Shown one piece after another: positions 16,321 through 24,730 of a stretch of DNA of 64,000 bases. This DNA comes from Streptomyces sp. NBC_00190 (GTDB taxonomy: Bacteria > Actinomycetota > Actinomycetes > Streptomycetales > Streptomycetaceae): contig NZ_CP108131.1 in the NCBI RefSeq assembly GCF_036203305.1, positions 3,224,001 through 3,288,000 on the forward strand, given 5' to 3'. The notes beneath the pieces were generated by a model. It saw nothing but the letters and a program-made list of their open reading frames with translations. It searched no databases and was not told the DNA's origin. The translations under genes and the position numbers were made by a program. Position 1 is the stretch's first letter. Each line of letters starts with the position of its first letter.

Positions 16321-18329
16321 ACCGTGCCTCCGTGGTGGATGCCGCCCTCGCCGGGCTGTGCCTGATGCGGAATGCGCGGCTCAGGGAATCCCTGAGCCGG
16401 CACCTGACCGGCGTGCTCGGCAGCCGCCGAAGCCGCCGCCGACGCCGTCGCCTCGCGCTCGGCCACGACCTCGCGCACGGCGTCGACGACCCCCGCGTAG
16501 CCGGAGCAGCGGCACAGGTTGCCGCACAGCGCCTGACGGGTCTCCAGCTCGCTGGGGGCGTGATTGCCCTCCAGCAGGTCGTGGATGGTCATGGCCATGC
16601 CCGGCACGCAGAATCCGCACTGCACCGCACCCGACCTGCACAACGCCTGCTGCACGTCCGAGAGTTCCCCGTTGGTCGCGAGACCCTCGACGGTACGGAC
16701 CTCGCTCCCGGCGGCCGTCGCGGCCGGCACCAGGCAGGAGGCGACGAGCCGGCCGTCGACCTTCACCGCGCAGGCGCCGCATTCGCCCTGCGAGCAGCCG
16801 TCCTTGGCGCCGGCCAGGCCGAGGCGCTCGCGCAGCACGTAGAGCAGGGACTCGCCGATCCAGGCTCCGGTGACGGGCCGGTCGGCGCCGTTGACGCGCA
16901 GGACGTAGGAAGCCTGCGGGTGCTCGTGATGGGCGACGGCCTCGGCCGCCGCTGCGTCTTCTTCGTACGTCGGCCCCCCGGCCGGGAAACCTTCGGCGGT
17001 GTCCTCGGTCGGCGGTGCCACAGCGGTGTCGGCGGTGTCGCCGGTCGGCGTGGGCCCGGTCGGGATCCCGGCCGGTGCCGGGTCGGCTCCGGTGAAGCCG
17101 TGCCCGTCCGTGTCGGCCGGCTCCGCGCCGGCCCGCTCCCCCTCGGCCTCGGGCCCCGCCTCGGGCCCAGGCCCTGCCTCGGCCTCAACCTCGGCCTCGG
17201 GTGCCGCCTGCGGCTCGTGCCCGAATGCCGCGAAGCCCCGCCCATCACTGCCGACGGGCTCAGCGGCCTGCTCGAACGGCACGTGCTCGGCTGCCACGTG
17301 CTCGGACGCCGCAGGCTCGAACGGCACGGGCTCGGGCACCACGTGCTCGGACGCGACAGGCTCGAACGGCGCGGGCTCGGACGCCACGGGTTCCGCGGCC
17401 GCCGCGGCCCGCGATCCGCCGAAGAGGTCCAGGCCGTCCGCGGCCGCCGGCCGCTCCGCCGCCTCGGCCACCGGGTGCGGCCGCTCCCCCTCGACCGGCA
17501 TCGCCGCCGCACCGTGCGTGGCCTCGATGTCGTGCGGGGCCGGGCGCACCGGCTCGCCCGCCTCCGGGAGCGGGGTGCCCACACCGGGGCCGCCCAGCAC
17601 GCGCGGCCCGCGCGGCGGGGCGCCGACCCCGGGCCCGCCGAGCAGCCGCCCGGCGGCCGCCGTGCCAGCGGCCGCCGCGGCCGAAGCAGCGGCCGCCTCG
17701 TCCGTACCCGGCAAGGTCCCCTGGTCCTGCTGCAGCGCCGCGAAGTCGGGGTGGTTCGCCCACGGGGCCGGGGCCCCGCCCGGCAGCGTCGCAGGAGCCT
17801 GGCTCCAGTCGGCGTCCAGCGCGCTCTGCCGGAAGTCGGCGGGCTGCCCGGCGGAGTCCGCCACGGCCCACTGCCCGGTCGCCGCGTCCTCGTCCGGGAA
17901 GCGCCACTCCGCCGTCGCCCCCGGATCGGGCTCCGGCTCCGGCTCCGCGAACGCCGCGGCCACCGACGCCGGGATCGGGATCGACGCCGGGATCGGCCCG
18001 CCGACCGGCGCCGGGGCGTGGGCCTGGGCGGGCGCCGAAGCCGGATCCGAGGTCCCGGCCTCCGGCCACTGCACCGGAATCGTCCACGTACCCGTGGCAG
18101 CCGGATCCGTGGTGGCCGAGCCCAGCGGCACGATCATCGGCGGCGGCACGTACCCGTGCCCGGGCGCGGCGAGGGGCTCCCCCGTGCCGAGCGCGTCCAG
18201 CATGTCCTGTGGCAGCTTGACGAAGGCCGTCGCGTCGGAGTCGTACTCGCCGCCCTGCGGGACCGGTTCCCAGCCCCAGCCCGCCGTACCGTTCCCCTGG
18301 GTCACGTTCTCGTTCTCGTTCTCGCTCAT
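16317..18329 (-). CDS. [2Fe-2S] subunit of xanthine dehydrogenase with ~480-residue disordered N-terminal extension
   Basis: 670 residues, although the family is normally 150-200. The last ~190 residues hold both clusters: plant-type GCSQGECGACAVKVDGR with a following Cys in VASCLVP, and the four-helix cluster CRSGAVQCGFCVPG and LCGNLCRCSGY. The first ~480 residues are Pro/Ala/Glu-rich low complexity with tandem variants of PVASEHVVPEPVPFEPAASE. The start ATG overlaps the stop of the FAD gene by four bases (ATGA), which fixes it and shows the extension is translated. Its purpose is unknown. Confidence 0.88.
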   Translation of the reverse strand: MSENENENVTQGNGTAGWGWEPVPQGGEYDSDATAFVKLPQDMLDALGTGEPLAAPGHGYVPPPMIVPLGSATTDPAATGTWTIPVQWPEAGTSDPASAPAQAHAPAPVGGPIPASIPIPASVAAAFAEPEPEPDPGATAEWRFPDEDAATGQWAVADSAGQPADFRQSALDADWSQAPATLPGGAPAPWANHPDFAALQQDQGTLPGTDEAAAASAAAAAGTAAAGRLLGGPGVGAPPRGPRVLGGPGVGTPLPEAGEPVRPAPHDIEATHGAAAMPVEGERPHPVAEAAERPAAADGLDLFGGSRAAAAAEPVASEPAPFEPVASEHVVPEPVPFEPAASEHVAAEHVPFEQAAEPVGSDGRGFAAFGHEPQAAPEAEVEAEAGPGPEAGPEAEGERAGAEPADTDGHGFTGADPAPAGIPTGPTPTGDTADTAVAPPTEDTAEGFPAGGPTYEEDAAAAEAVAHHEHPQASYVLRVNGADRPVTGAWIGESLLYVLRERLGLAGAKDGCSQGECGACAVKVDGRLVASCLVPAATAAGSEVRTVEGLATNGELSDVQQALCRSGAVQCGFCVPGMAMTIHDLLEGNHAPSELETRQALCGNLCRCSGYAGVVDAVREVVAEREATASAAASAAAEHAGQVPAQGFPEPRIPHQAQPGEGGIHHGGTV

Positions 18330-19216
18330 GAGGTCAGTGCCCTCCCGAGGGCCCTGCGCGCCAGCACGGCCACCGTCCGCCGCAGATGCAGTACACCGGG
18401 GGCCACCGGTTCGCCCTGGTCGGGCACGCAGGCGGCCGCGACGTACTCGCCGAAGGCATCCAGTGCCTCGGGGGCCAGGGTCCGCTCCCCGTCCCAGTCG
18501 ATCAACGAGGCCACCCACTGTTCGGCCTCCAGCGGCCGAAGCGGCATCGGGGCCACCGCGCCGATCGCGCAGCGCACACCCCGGCGCGCGGGGTCCAGTA
18601 CGAGCCCCACGGACGCCACCGCGCGCCCCGGCCCGGTACGCCCCGTCGCCTTGAGGAACACCTGGGGCGCGTGCAGCAGCGGCACCCGGACGAAGCCGAT
18701 CAGGTCGCCGGGGCTCAGCATCTCGCGGCCGGCCAGCAGGTGGGACACGGGGATCTCGCGCGACCCGTCCGGGCCGACGATGACGAGTACGGCCTCCAGC
18801 GCGGCCAGCACGGGCAGGGCGTCACCCGTGGGCGCGGCGCTGGCGATGTTCCCGCCGAGGGTGCCCGCGTTGCGGATCTGCGGGGGACCGGCGGCGCGCG
18901 CGGCGGCCGCCAGCGCGGGGATCAGAGCGGCGAAATCCGGCCGCCCCATCCGCGCGTGGGTCAGCCCGGCGCCGAGCAGCGCGTGCCCGTCCTGGTACTG
19001 CCAGCCGCGGATCTCGTTGATCCGCCCGAGGCCCACCAGCGCGGCGGGTCGCAGCAGTCCGGCGTTGACGGCGGCCATGAGGTCGGTGCCGCCGGCCACG
19101 GGCACGGCGGCGGGCATGGCGGTGAGCGCCGCCACGGCCTCGTCGAGCGAGGTCGGCAGCGTCACGGACTGCGCCGACTGCGGCCCCTGAACTGAATGCG
19201 GTGCGTGCGTGGTCAA
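18326..19216 (-). CDS. FAD-binding subunit of xanthine dehydrogenase
   Basis: 296 residues of the medium-subunit family. The two FAD-contact motifs are PVAGGTDLMAAVNAG near residue 38 and RNAGTLGGNIASAAPTGD near 115; a CO-dehydrogenase flavoprotein-type C-terminal domain follows. It passes electrons from the iron-sulfur subunit to an acceptor. The start is TTG at 19214-19216, supported by AAGGGG eight bases upstream. It is the first gene of the three-gene operon; no clear promoter or purine-regulator site was found in the 247 bases before it. Confidence 0.9.
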   Translation of the reverse strand: MTTHAPHSVQGPQSAQSVTLPTSLDEAVAALTAMPAAVPVAGGTDLMAAVNAGLLRPAALVGLGRINEIRGWQYQDGHALLGAGLTHARMGRPDFAALIPALAAAARAAGPPQIRNAGTLGGNIASAAPTGDALPVLAALEAVLVIVGPDGSREIPVSHLLAGREMLSPGDLIGFVRVPLLHAPQVFLKATGRTGPGRAVASVGLVLDPARRGVRCAIGAVAPMPLRPLEAEQWVASLIDWDGERTLAPEALDAFGEYVAAACVPDQGEPVAPGVLHLRRTVAVLARRALGRALTS

Positions 19217-19463
19217 CCCAGCTGCCCCTTCCCGATGTCCCGGTCACGGCGCTCACGCCTGTCCGCCGTACGGTACGTCCTCACCGCCGGGACGTGGCAA
19301 CTCTGGCACATCTTCCCGGCCGCCCCGCGCGAGGGTCGGTCCGGCGCCCCACGGCCGCCCCGCTGCCGAATTCCCTCTCCCGGGCGTGGTCCGGGCCCCC
19401 GCCCTCAACTGCCTGTTTTTCCCCGTATCACCAGAAATCCAGCCAGAGTTCCCGTTCTCGTTG

Positions 19464-21128
19464 TCACACGTTCGGGGGCGCTCCCTCGATCGGCCGCCCG
19501 ACCACCCCTGGACGCCGCTGCCACGGCAGCGGGCCGCCCGGCGGCCGGTAGCCGACCCCCAGCGCGTCCAGCCGCGCGCAGTGAGCCGCCTCCATCCGGG
19601 CCTCGAACCGGGCGAAGTCCCGCTCCCGCGGCTCCGCCAGCCGCGACCACACCACCTCCGCGAAGGCCGCGAGCCGCGGGAACACCTGGTAGTCGACGCG
19701 GCCCTGGTCCTCCATCACCTCGGTCCACACGTTGGCCTGCGCGCCGAGCACGTGCGCGGCCGCCTCCGCCGACAACTGCGACGGAACCGGCTCAAACCGG
19801 TACACGTCCTCCAGCGAGCGCACGTACGCGATGGGCACAGGCTCCTCGGCGCCGCCCGCCTGACGGTAGTCCAGGTAGACGTGCTGCTCCGGGCACATCA
19901 CCACGTCGTGCCCGGCCTCGGCGGCGGCGATCCCGCCCTCGTACCCCCGCCACGAGGAGACGGCCGCCCCGGGCGCGAGCCCGCCCTCCAGGATCTCGTC
20001 CCACCCGATCAGCCGCCGCCCGCGCTCGGCGAGCCAGGTGTCGAAGTGGCGGATGAACCAGGACTGCAGCCCGTCCTCCCCGTCCACGCCCAGCTCCCGG
20101 ATGCGCTCCTGGGCGGCCGCGGAAGCCTTCCACTGCGCCTTGGGGCACTCGTCGCCGCCCACGTGGACGAAGGGCGAGACCTCGGCGGGGAACAGCTCCA
20201 GCAGTTCCTCGAAGACCCCCTCGTAGAACCGCAGCACGGCCTCGGTCGGCGCGAGCACGTTCTCGCTGATCCCCCAGTCGTCCCAGACCTCCGGCGCCCG
20301 GGTGCCGGCCACGTCCGTGTTGCCCAGCTCCGGGTACGCGGCGATCGCGGCCTGCGAGTGCCCCGGTACGTCGATCTCGGGGACCACCCGGACGTGCCGC
20401 TCGGCGGCGTACGCGACGATCTCGCGGATGTCGTCCTGCGTGTAGTAGCCGCCGTGCGGGGTCTCGTTCCACAGCGGGGAGGCCCGATGGCCCCGCCGGC
20501 TGCGCGCCCGCCACGCGCCGACGCCGGTCAGCCGCGGGTGACGCTTGATCTCGACCCGCCAGCCCTGGTCGTCCGTCAGGTGCAGGTGCAGCACGTTCAG
20601 CTTGTGCGCGGCGAGCAGGTCGATGTACCGCAGCACCCCGTCCTTGGGCGTGAAGTGCCGGGCGACGTCGAGCATCATCCCGCGCCACCCGAACCGGGGA
20701 CCGTCCTCGATCCCGGCGTACGGCAGGCTCCACGCACGCCCGGGCAGCGGGGCCTTGCGGTACGCGTCCGGACCCAGCAGCTGACGCAGCGTCTGGGCGG
20801 CCCAGAACAGTCCGGCCCCGCTCGCGCCGACCAGCAGCGCCCCCGCGGCGTCGACGGTGATCCCGTACGACTCGAGCCCCGCGCCCGCCCCGTCCGGCGC
20901 CCCGACCCCCGCCCCCTGCTCCGGGTCGACGCGCAGCCGGATGTCCGCGGCCCGGCCGGGCCCGGCGGACGGCAGGCTCCAGCCGGTGGCCGCGCCGAGC
21001 TCGCGGCGCAGCCAGCGGGCGACGCCCTCGCCACCCGGCCCGGCTTCGAGCGTCGGCTCGGGCCCGAACTCGAAGCGGAGCCCGTCCCCGTGGAAGACGG
21101 CGGCCCGGGGTGCGGGAATCAGGTCCAT
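19464..21128 (-). CDS. beta-N-acetylhexosaminidase, glycoside hydrolase family 20
   Basis: 554 residues. The N-terminal GH20b-like alpha/beta domain (1-130) is followed by the catalytic barrel. The barrel includes GWRGMMLDVARHFTP, LHLHLTDDQGWRVEIKR and the catalytic Asp-Glu pair in HVGGDECPK; the Trp cage includes WDEILEGG. The enzyme removes terminal GlcNAc/GalNAc from chitin or glycan fragments using substrate-assisted catalysis. No signal peptide is present, so it probably acts in the cytosol on imported chitobiose or wall fragments. The start is ATG at 21126-21128. Confidence 0.93.
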   Translation of the reverse strand: MDLIPAPRAAVFHGDGLRFEFGPEPTLEAGPGGEGVARWLRRELGAATGWSLPSAGPGRAADIRLRVDPEQGAGVGAPDGAGAGLESYGITVDAAGALLVGASGAGLFWAAQTLRQLLGPDAYRKAPLPGRAWSLPYAGIEDGPRFGWRGMMLDVARHFTPKDGVLRYIDLLAAHKLNVLHLHLTDDQGWRVEIKRHPRLTGVGAWRARSRRGHRASPLWNETPHGGYYTQDDIREIVAYAAERHVRVVPEIDVPGHSQAAIAAYPELGNTDVAGTRAPEVWDDWGISENVLAPTEAVLRFYEGVFEELLELFPAEVSPFVHVGGDECPKAQWKASAAAQERIRELGVDGEDGLQSWFIRHFDTWLAERGRRLIGWDEILEGGLAPGAAVSSWRGYEGGIAAAEAGHDVVMCPEQHVYLDYRQAGGAEEPVPIAYVRSLEDVYRFEPVPSQLSAEAAAHVLGAQANVWTEVMEDQGRVDYQVFPRLAAFAEVVWSRLAEPRERDFARFEARMEAAHCARLDALGVGYRPPGGPLPWQRRPGVVGRPIEGAPPNV

Positions 21129-21210
21129 GCGTCAGCCCTTCGCAGCAGCCTGTTGCGCCCTGCGCAACGCCCGTTCCGCAGAGTGCTCGTCGCGCCGACC
21201 CTAGTACGAC

Positions 21211-21252
21211 GAAGGCCCCCTGGATACGCCGGTGCGTACCCAGGGGGCCTTC
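21211..21252 (-). terminator. terminator after the DUF3039 gene
   Basis: GAAGGCCCCCTGG and its exact complement, with further pairing inside (TACGC/GCGTA), form a long hairpin 22 bases past the DUF3039 stop. Confidence 0.8.
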
Positions 21253-21273
21253 GTACTGCCGCGGAGGGCGGGA

Positions 21274-21555
21274 CTACTTGTCCTTGCCCTTGTCCTTGTC
21301 CCCGCCGGGGCCCATGGACTCGTAGATCTCCTTGCACATGGGGCAGACCGGGTACTTCTTCGGGTCCCGGCCCGGTACCCAGACCTTGCCGCAGAGCGCG
21401 ACGACGGGGGTCCCGTCGAGGGCGCTCGCCATGATCTTGTCCTTCTGGACGTAGTGGGCGAAGCGCTCGTGGTCGCCGTCACCGTGGGACACCTGCGGCG
21501 TCGGCTCTACGAGGGTCCCCGTGCCAGTCCCGCGCTCGGGCTCAAGAGTGCTCAT
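21274..21555 (-). CDS. DUF3039 small protein with CxxC motif
   Basis: 93 residues. The conserved core reads RFAHYVQKDKIMASALDGTPVVALCGKVWVPGRDP followed by YPVCPMCKEIYESM, with three cysteines that could bind zinc. The C-terminus is a charged Lys/Asp/Gly tail. This is the actinobacterial DUF3039 family, which has no known function. It is located next to yqgE and followed by a strong terminator. Confidence 0.88.
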   Translation of the reverse strand: MSTLEPERGTGTGTLVEPTPQVSHGDGDHERFAHYVQKDKIMASALDGTPVVALCGKVWVPGRDPKKYPVCPMCKEIYESMGPGGDKDKGKDK

Positions 21556-21583
21556 GCCACCAGGGTACCGATCCCCGTGCGCG

Positions 21584-22144
21584 TCAGTTCAGCGACGGGT
21601 CGTCCGGATAGGTGGCAACCATCGCGAGTTCGTTGCGCTGGCGGCGCAGCACCGCCCGCCAGAGCCGCTCCGGGTCCGGGAAGGACACGTCACCGGGCTC
21701 CGACTCCACCACGTACCAGGCTCCGTCGCCCAGCTCGTCCTCCAGCTGGCCCGGGCCCCAGCCCGAGTAGCCGGCGAAGATGCGCAGGGATCCCAGCGCC
21801 GCGGCCAGCAGTTCCGGCGGCGCCTCCAGGTCGACCAGGCCGATCGCCCCGTGCACCCGGCGCCAGCCGAGGGGACCCTCCTCGCCCGGGATGACCGCGA
21901 TGCCCAGGGCCGAGTCCAGCGCGACGGGCCCGCCCTGGAAGACCACGCCCGGATCGCCCGCCAGGGGCGCCCACGGCAACAGGACGTCACCGACGCCCAC
22001 CGGGGTCGGCCGGTTGAGGACAACACCGAGCGAGCCCTGCTCGTCGTGGTCGAGCAGCAGCACCACCGCGCGGTCGAAGTTCGGGTCCGCGAGGGCGGGG
22101 GTGGCCACGAGCAGCCGCCCTGTGAGGGAGGACACCTGGGTCAT
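21584..22144 (-). CDS. YqgE/AlgH family protein
   Basis: 186 residues from the ATG at 22142-22144 (MTQVSSLTGRLLVATP). The family pattern is clear: DPNFDRAVVLLLDHDEQGSLGVVLNRP, VFQGGPV, and FAGYSGWGPGQLEDEL. YqgE proteins are conserved cytosolic proteins of uncertain role, named after AlgH of alginate regulation. An upstream in-frame ATG nine codons earlier is possible but less well placed. It is transcribed divergently from murA. Confidence 0.92.
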   Translation of the reverse strand: MTQVSSLTGRLLVATPALADPNFDRAVVLLLDHDEQGSLGVVLNRPTPVGVGDVLLPWAPLAGDPGVVFQGGPVALDSALGIAVIPGEEGPLGWRRVHGAIGLVDLEAPPELLAAALGSLRIFAGYSGWGPGQLEDELGDGAWYVVESEPGDVSFPDPERLWRAVLRRQRNELAMVATYPDDPSLN

Positions 22145-22407
22145 GCCGCCATGATCCCCCACATTCGCCATCCGCGGGGAGCGCGCGGGGGGATCGGATC
22201 TCACGCAGCTCAGGGCGCACGGCAGCAGGAGGGAGGGCGCGCGGGCGGAGCGACCGGAATGCGACACTCCGCCATGAGGTGGATACGGAGGGTGTTGTAC
22301 GGAATTGATGACAGTCCTATGGCCGCGTCAGCCATGCGAATAAAGGGGTGATGACCCTTACTCTTTTCTCTGGTCCCCTGCCCACCCCACTCCGGAACGC
22401 GAGATTC

Positions 22408-23754
22408 ATGACCGGCACAGTCAGTGACGATGTACTGCTTGTCCACGGCGGTACCCCGCTTGAGGGCGAGATCCGTGTCCGCGGTGCGAAGAACCTCGTG
22501 CCCAAGGCCATGGTCGCCGCTCTGCTCGGCAGCGAACCCAGTCGGCTGCGCAACGTTCCCGACATCCGTGACGTCCGGGTCGTGCGCGGTCTGCTCCAGC
22601 TGCACGGGGTGACGGTCCGTCCCGGCGAGGAGCCGGGCGAGCTGGTGCTCGACCCCACCCACGTCGAGAGCGCGAACGTCGCCGACATCGACGCCCACGC
22701 GGGCTCGTCGCGCATCCCGATCCTGTTCTGCGGCCCCCTGCTGCACCGCCTCGGCCACGCCTTCATCCCGGGCCTGGGCGGCTGCGACATCGGCGGCCGG
22801 CCGATCGACTTCCACTTCGACGTGCTCCGCCAGTTCGGCGCGACCATCGAGAAGCGCGAGGGCGGCCAGTACCTGGAGGCCCCGCAGCGCCTCCGCGGCT
22901 GCAAGATCCGCCTCCCGTACCCGTCGGTCGGCTCGACCGAGCAGGTGCTGCTGACGGCCGTCCTGGCCGAGGGCGTCACCGAGCTCAGCAACGCCGCGGT
23001 GGAGCCGGAGATCGAGGACCTCATCTGCGTACTGCAGAAGATGGGCGCGATCATCTCCGTCGACACCGACCGGACCATCCGGATCACGGGCGTCGACCGC
23101 CTCGGCGGCTACAACCACAAGGCGCTCCCGGACCGCCTGGAGGCCGCCTCCTGGGCTTCCGCGGCCCTGGCGACCGGCGGCAACATCTACGTGCGCGGCG
23201 CCCAGCAGCGCTCGATGATGACCTTCCTGAACACCTTCCGCCGGGTCGGCGGGGCGTTCGAGATCGACGACGAGGGCATCCGCTTCTGGCACCCCGGCGG
23301 CCCTCTGAACGCCATCGCGCTGGAGACGGACGTGCACCCCGGCTTCCAGACCGACTGGCAGCAGCCGCTCGTGGTGGCCCTGACGCAGGCCTCCGGCCTG
23401 TCGATCGTGCACGAGACGGTCTACGAGTCCCGGCTCGGATTCACCTCGGCGCTCAACCAGATGGGTGCTCACATCCAGCTGTACCGCGAGTGCCTGGGCG
23501 GCTCGGCCTGCCGCTTCGGCCAGCGCAACTTCCTGCACTCGGCGGTCGTCTCCGGCCCCACCAGGCTGCAGGGCGCCGACCTGGTCATCCCCGACCTGCG
23601 CGGCGGATTCTCGTACCTGATCGCGGCGCTGGCGGCCGAGGGCACCTCGCGGGTCCACGGCATCGACCTCATCAACCGCGGCTACGAGAACTTCATGGAG
23701 AAGCTCGTCGAGCTCGGCGCGAAGGTCGAACTGCCGGGCGGCGACCTCGTCTGA
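22408..23754 (+). CDS. murA: UDP-N-acetylglucosamine 1-carboxyvinyltransferase
   Basis: MurA transfers enolpyruvate from PEP to UDP-GlcNAc, the first committed step of peptidoglycan synthesis. The protein has the EPSP-synthase-like two-domain fold: GGTPLEGEIRVRGAKNLVPKAM at the N-terminus (Lys-Asn of the active site), and LGGCDIGGRPIDFH with Cys in the fosfomycin-target position, unlike mycobacterial MurA which has Asp there. The start chosen is ATG at 22408 (MTGTVSDDVLLVHGG), giving 448 residues, the usual length. GTG/ATG at 22348/22351, preceded by AAAGGGG, would add 20 residues and cannot be excluded. A strong terminator follows. Confidence 0.93.
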   Translation: MTGTVSDDVLLVHGGTPLEGEIRVRGAKNLVPKAMVAALLGSEPSRLRNVPDIRDVRVVRGLLQLHGVTVRPGEEPGELVLDPTHVESANVADIDAHAGSSRIPILFCGPLLHRLGHAFIPGLGGCDIGGRPIDFHFDVLRQFGATIEKREGGQYLEAPQRLRGCKIRLPYPSVGSTEQVLLTAVLAEGVTELSNAAVEPEIEDLICVLQKMGAIISVDTDRTIRITGVDRLGGYNHKALPDRLEAASWASAALATGGNIYVRGAQQRSMMTFLNTFRRVGGAFEIDDEGIRFWHPGGPLNAIALETDVHPGFQTDWQQPLVVALTQASGLSIVHETVYESRLGFTSALNQMGAHIQLYRECLGGSACRFGQRNFLHSAVVSGPTRLQGADLVIPDLRGGFSYLIAALAAEGTSRVHGIDLINRGYENFMEKLVELGAKVELPGGDLV

Positions 23755-23770
23755 GCCGTAACCGGCCGTC

Positions 23771-23812
23771 AGAAAGCCCCCCGGGCCCCGCAAGGGCCCC
23801 GGGGGGCTTTCT
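23771..23812 (+). terminator. terminator after murA
   Basis: AGAAAGCCCCCCGGG pairs with a complementary arm ending GGGGGGCTTTCT around a short loop, with one bulged base. It starts 17 bases past the murA stop. Confidence 0.85.
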
Positions 23813-23923
23813 CGTGGCCCCGGGGGCTCACGGCGGCGCACGGGCGGCGCACAGCGTCCCCGGGCGGCCCGGACGGGCCCGACAGCGGCCCAGGACAGGC
23901 CGGAGGACGGACCGGGACAGGCC

Positions 23924-23959
23924 GAAGGGCGGCCACCCCGTCCGGGGTGGCCGCCCTTC
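23924..23959 (-). terminator. terminator after the HU gene
   Basis: A perfect 16-bp inverted repeat (GAAGGGCGGCCACCCC and complement) has a 4-base loop. It lies about 100 bases past the HU stop on the minus strand; the intervening region 23813-23923 holds no gene I can support. Confidence 0.8.
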
Positions 23960-24062
23960 GCCGTTCCACGCTTCTACGCGTCTGCGCTGCCGTCCACGTG
24001 ACCGGCGCGCGTACTACTCACCGTTCCAAAGGCCTTCGCGGCCTTCGGCGCCGGGGGCAGGA

Positions 24063-24344
24063 CTACTTGCCCTTGGCGGCTTCCTTGAGCTTGGAGCCCG
24101 CGGAGACCTTCACGCTGTAGCCGGCCGGGATCTGGATGGGGTCGCCGGTCTGCGGGTTGCGCGCGGTGCGAGCGGCACGGTGGGTGCGCTCGAAGGTCAG
24201 GAAGCCGGGGATGGTGACCTTCTCGTCGCCCTTGGCGACAATCTCGCCAACGGTCTCGGCGAGCGCGGCCAGAACGGCGTCGGCGTCCTTGCGGGTCACC
24301 TCGGCGCGCTCGGACAGAGCGGCCACCAGCTCACTGCGGTTCAT
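24063..24344 (-). CDS. hup: HU family DNA-binding protein
   Basis: 93 residues, a standard-size HU. It runs MNRSELVAALSERAEVTRKDA, then the conserved IPGFLTFE and the DNA-intercalating arm RAARTARNPQTGDPIQIPA, and ends in VKVSAGSKLKEAAKGK. It binds and bends DNA and compacts the nucleoid as a dimer. The start is ATG with GGGAG upstream. It stands alone between its terminator and a long upstream region that contains an inverted repeat (24428-24444). Confidence 0.95.
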   Translation of the reverse strand: MNRSELVAALSERAEVTRKDADAVLAALAETVGEIVAKGDEKVTIPGFLTFERTHRAARTARNPQTGDPIQIPAGYSVKVSAGSKLKEAAKGK

Positions 24345-24730
24345 GTTGTACTCCCGTGTTCAACTTGCCTTAGAGGCGTGAGATCGAAGCCGATGCTGCC
24401 AGGGCCCTTGGACAGTCCCCGGACCCGGGTCTGAACGTCAGACCCTCTCGCCCGGTTACGCATCCTGCCCCCACCAGCGGCGGGAAAGCCAATCCGGCAC
24501 CCGCCGGGGTCACACGAAAAGCGCCACAGTCACGCCCCGGTGACCCTCCGTCCACGTCCTCGCTCAGACTCTGCTGCGGACCGCGGACCTCGCGGGCATC
24601 CCCGCAACCCTAGAGGCGGCCCGGCGGGCCTGCATCCCGCGACGCGCCGGGATCAGACGTCCGTGAGGGCGGTCACAGCGCTGCCGGAGCGCCCCCACGG
24701 TGGCGGCCGCGTCGGCGGCCGCGCCGGCCG
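24345..24730. other. region between malic enzyme and HU genes
   Basis: These 386 bases contain the 5' region of hup and the 3' region of the malic enzyme gene. The clear signal is the inverted repeat GGTCTGA-acg-TCAGACC at 24428-24444, about 85 bases before the hup start. No additional gene was found. Confidence 0.55.
24428..24444. promoter_or_regulatory. inverted repeat upstream of hup
   Basis: GGTCTGA and TCAGACC, exact complements, are separated by three bases. The site lies in the hup upstream region and could be a dimeric-regulator site. Confidence 0.4.
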
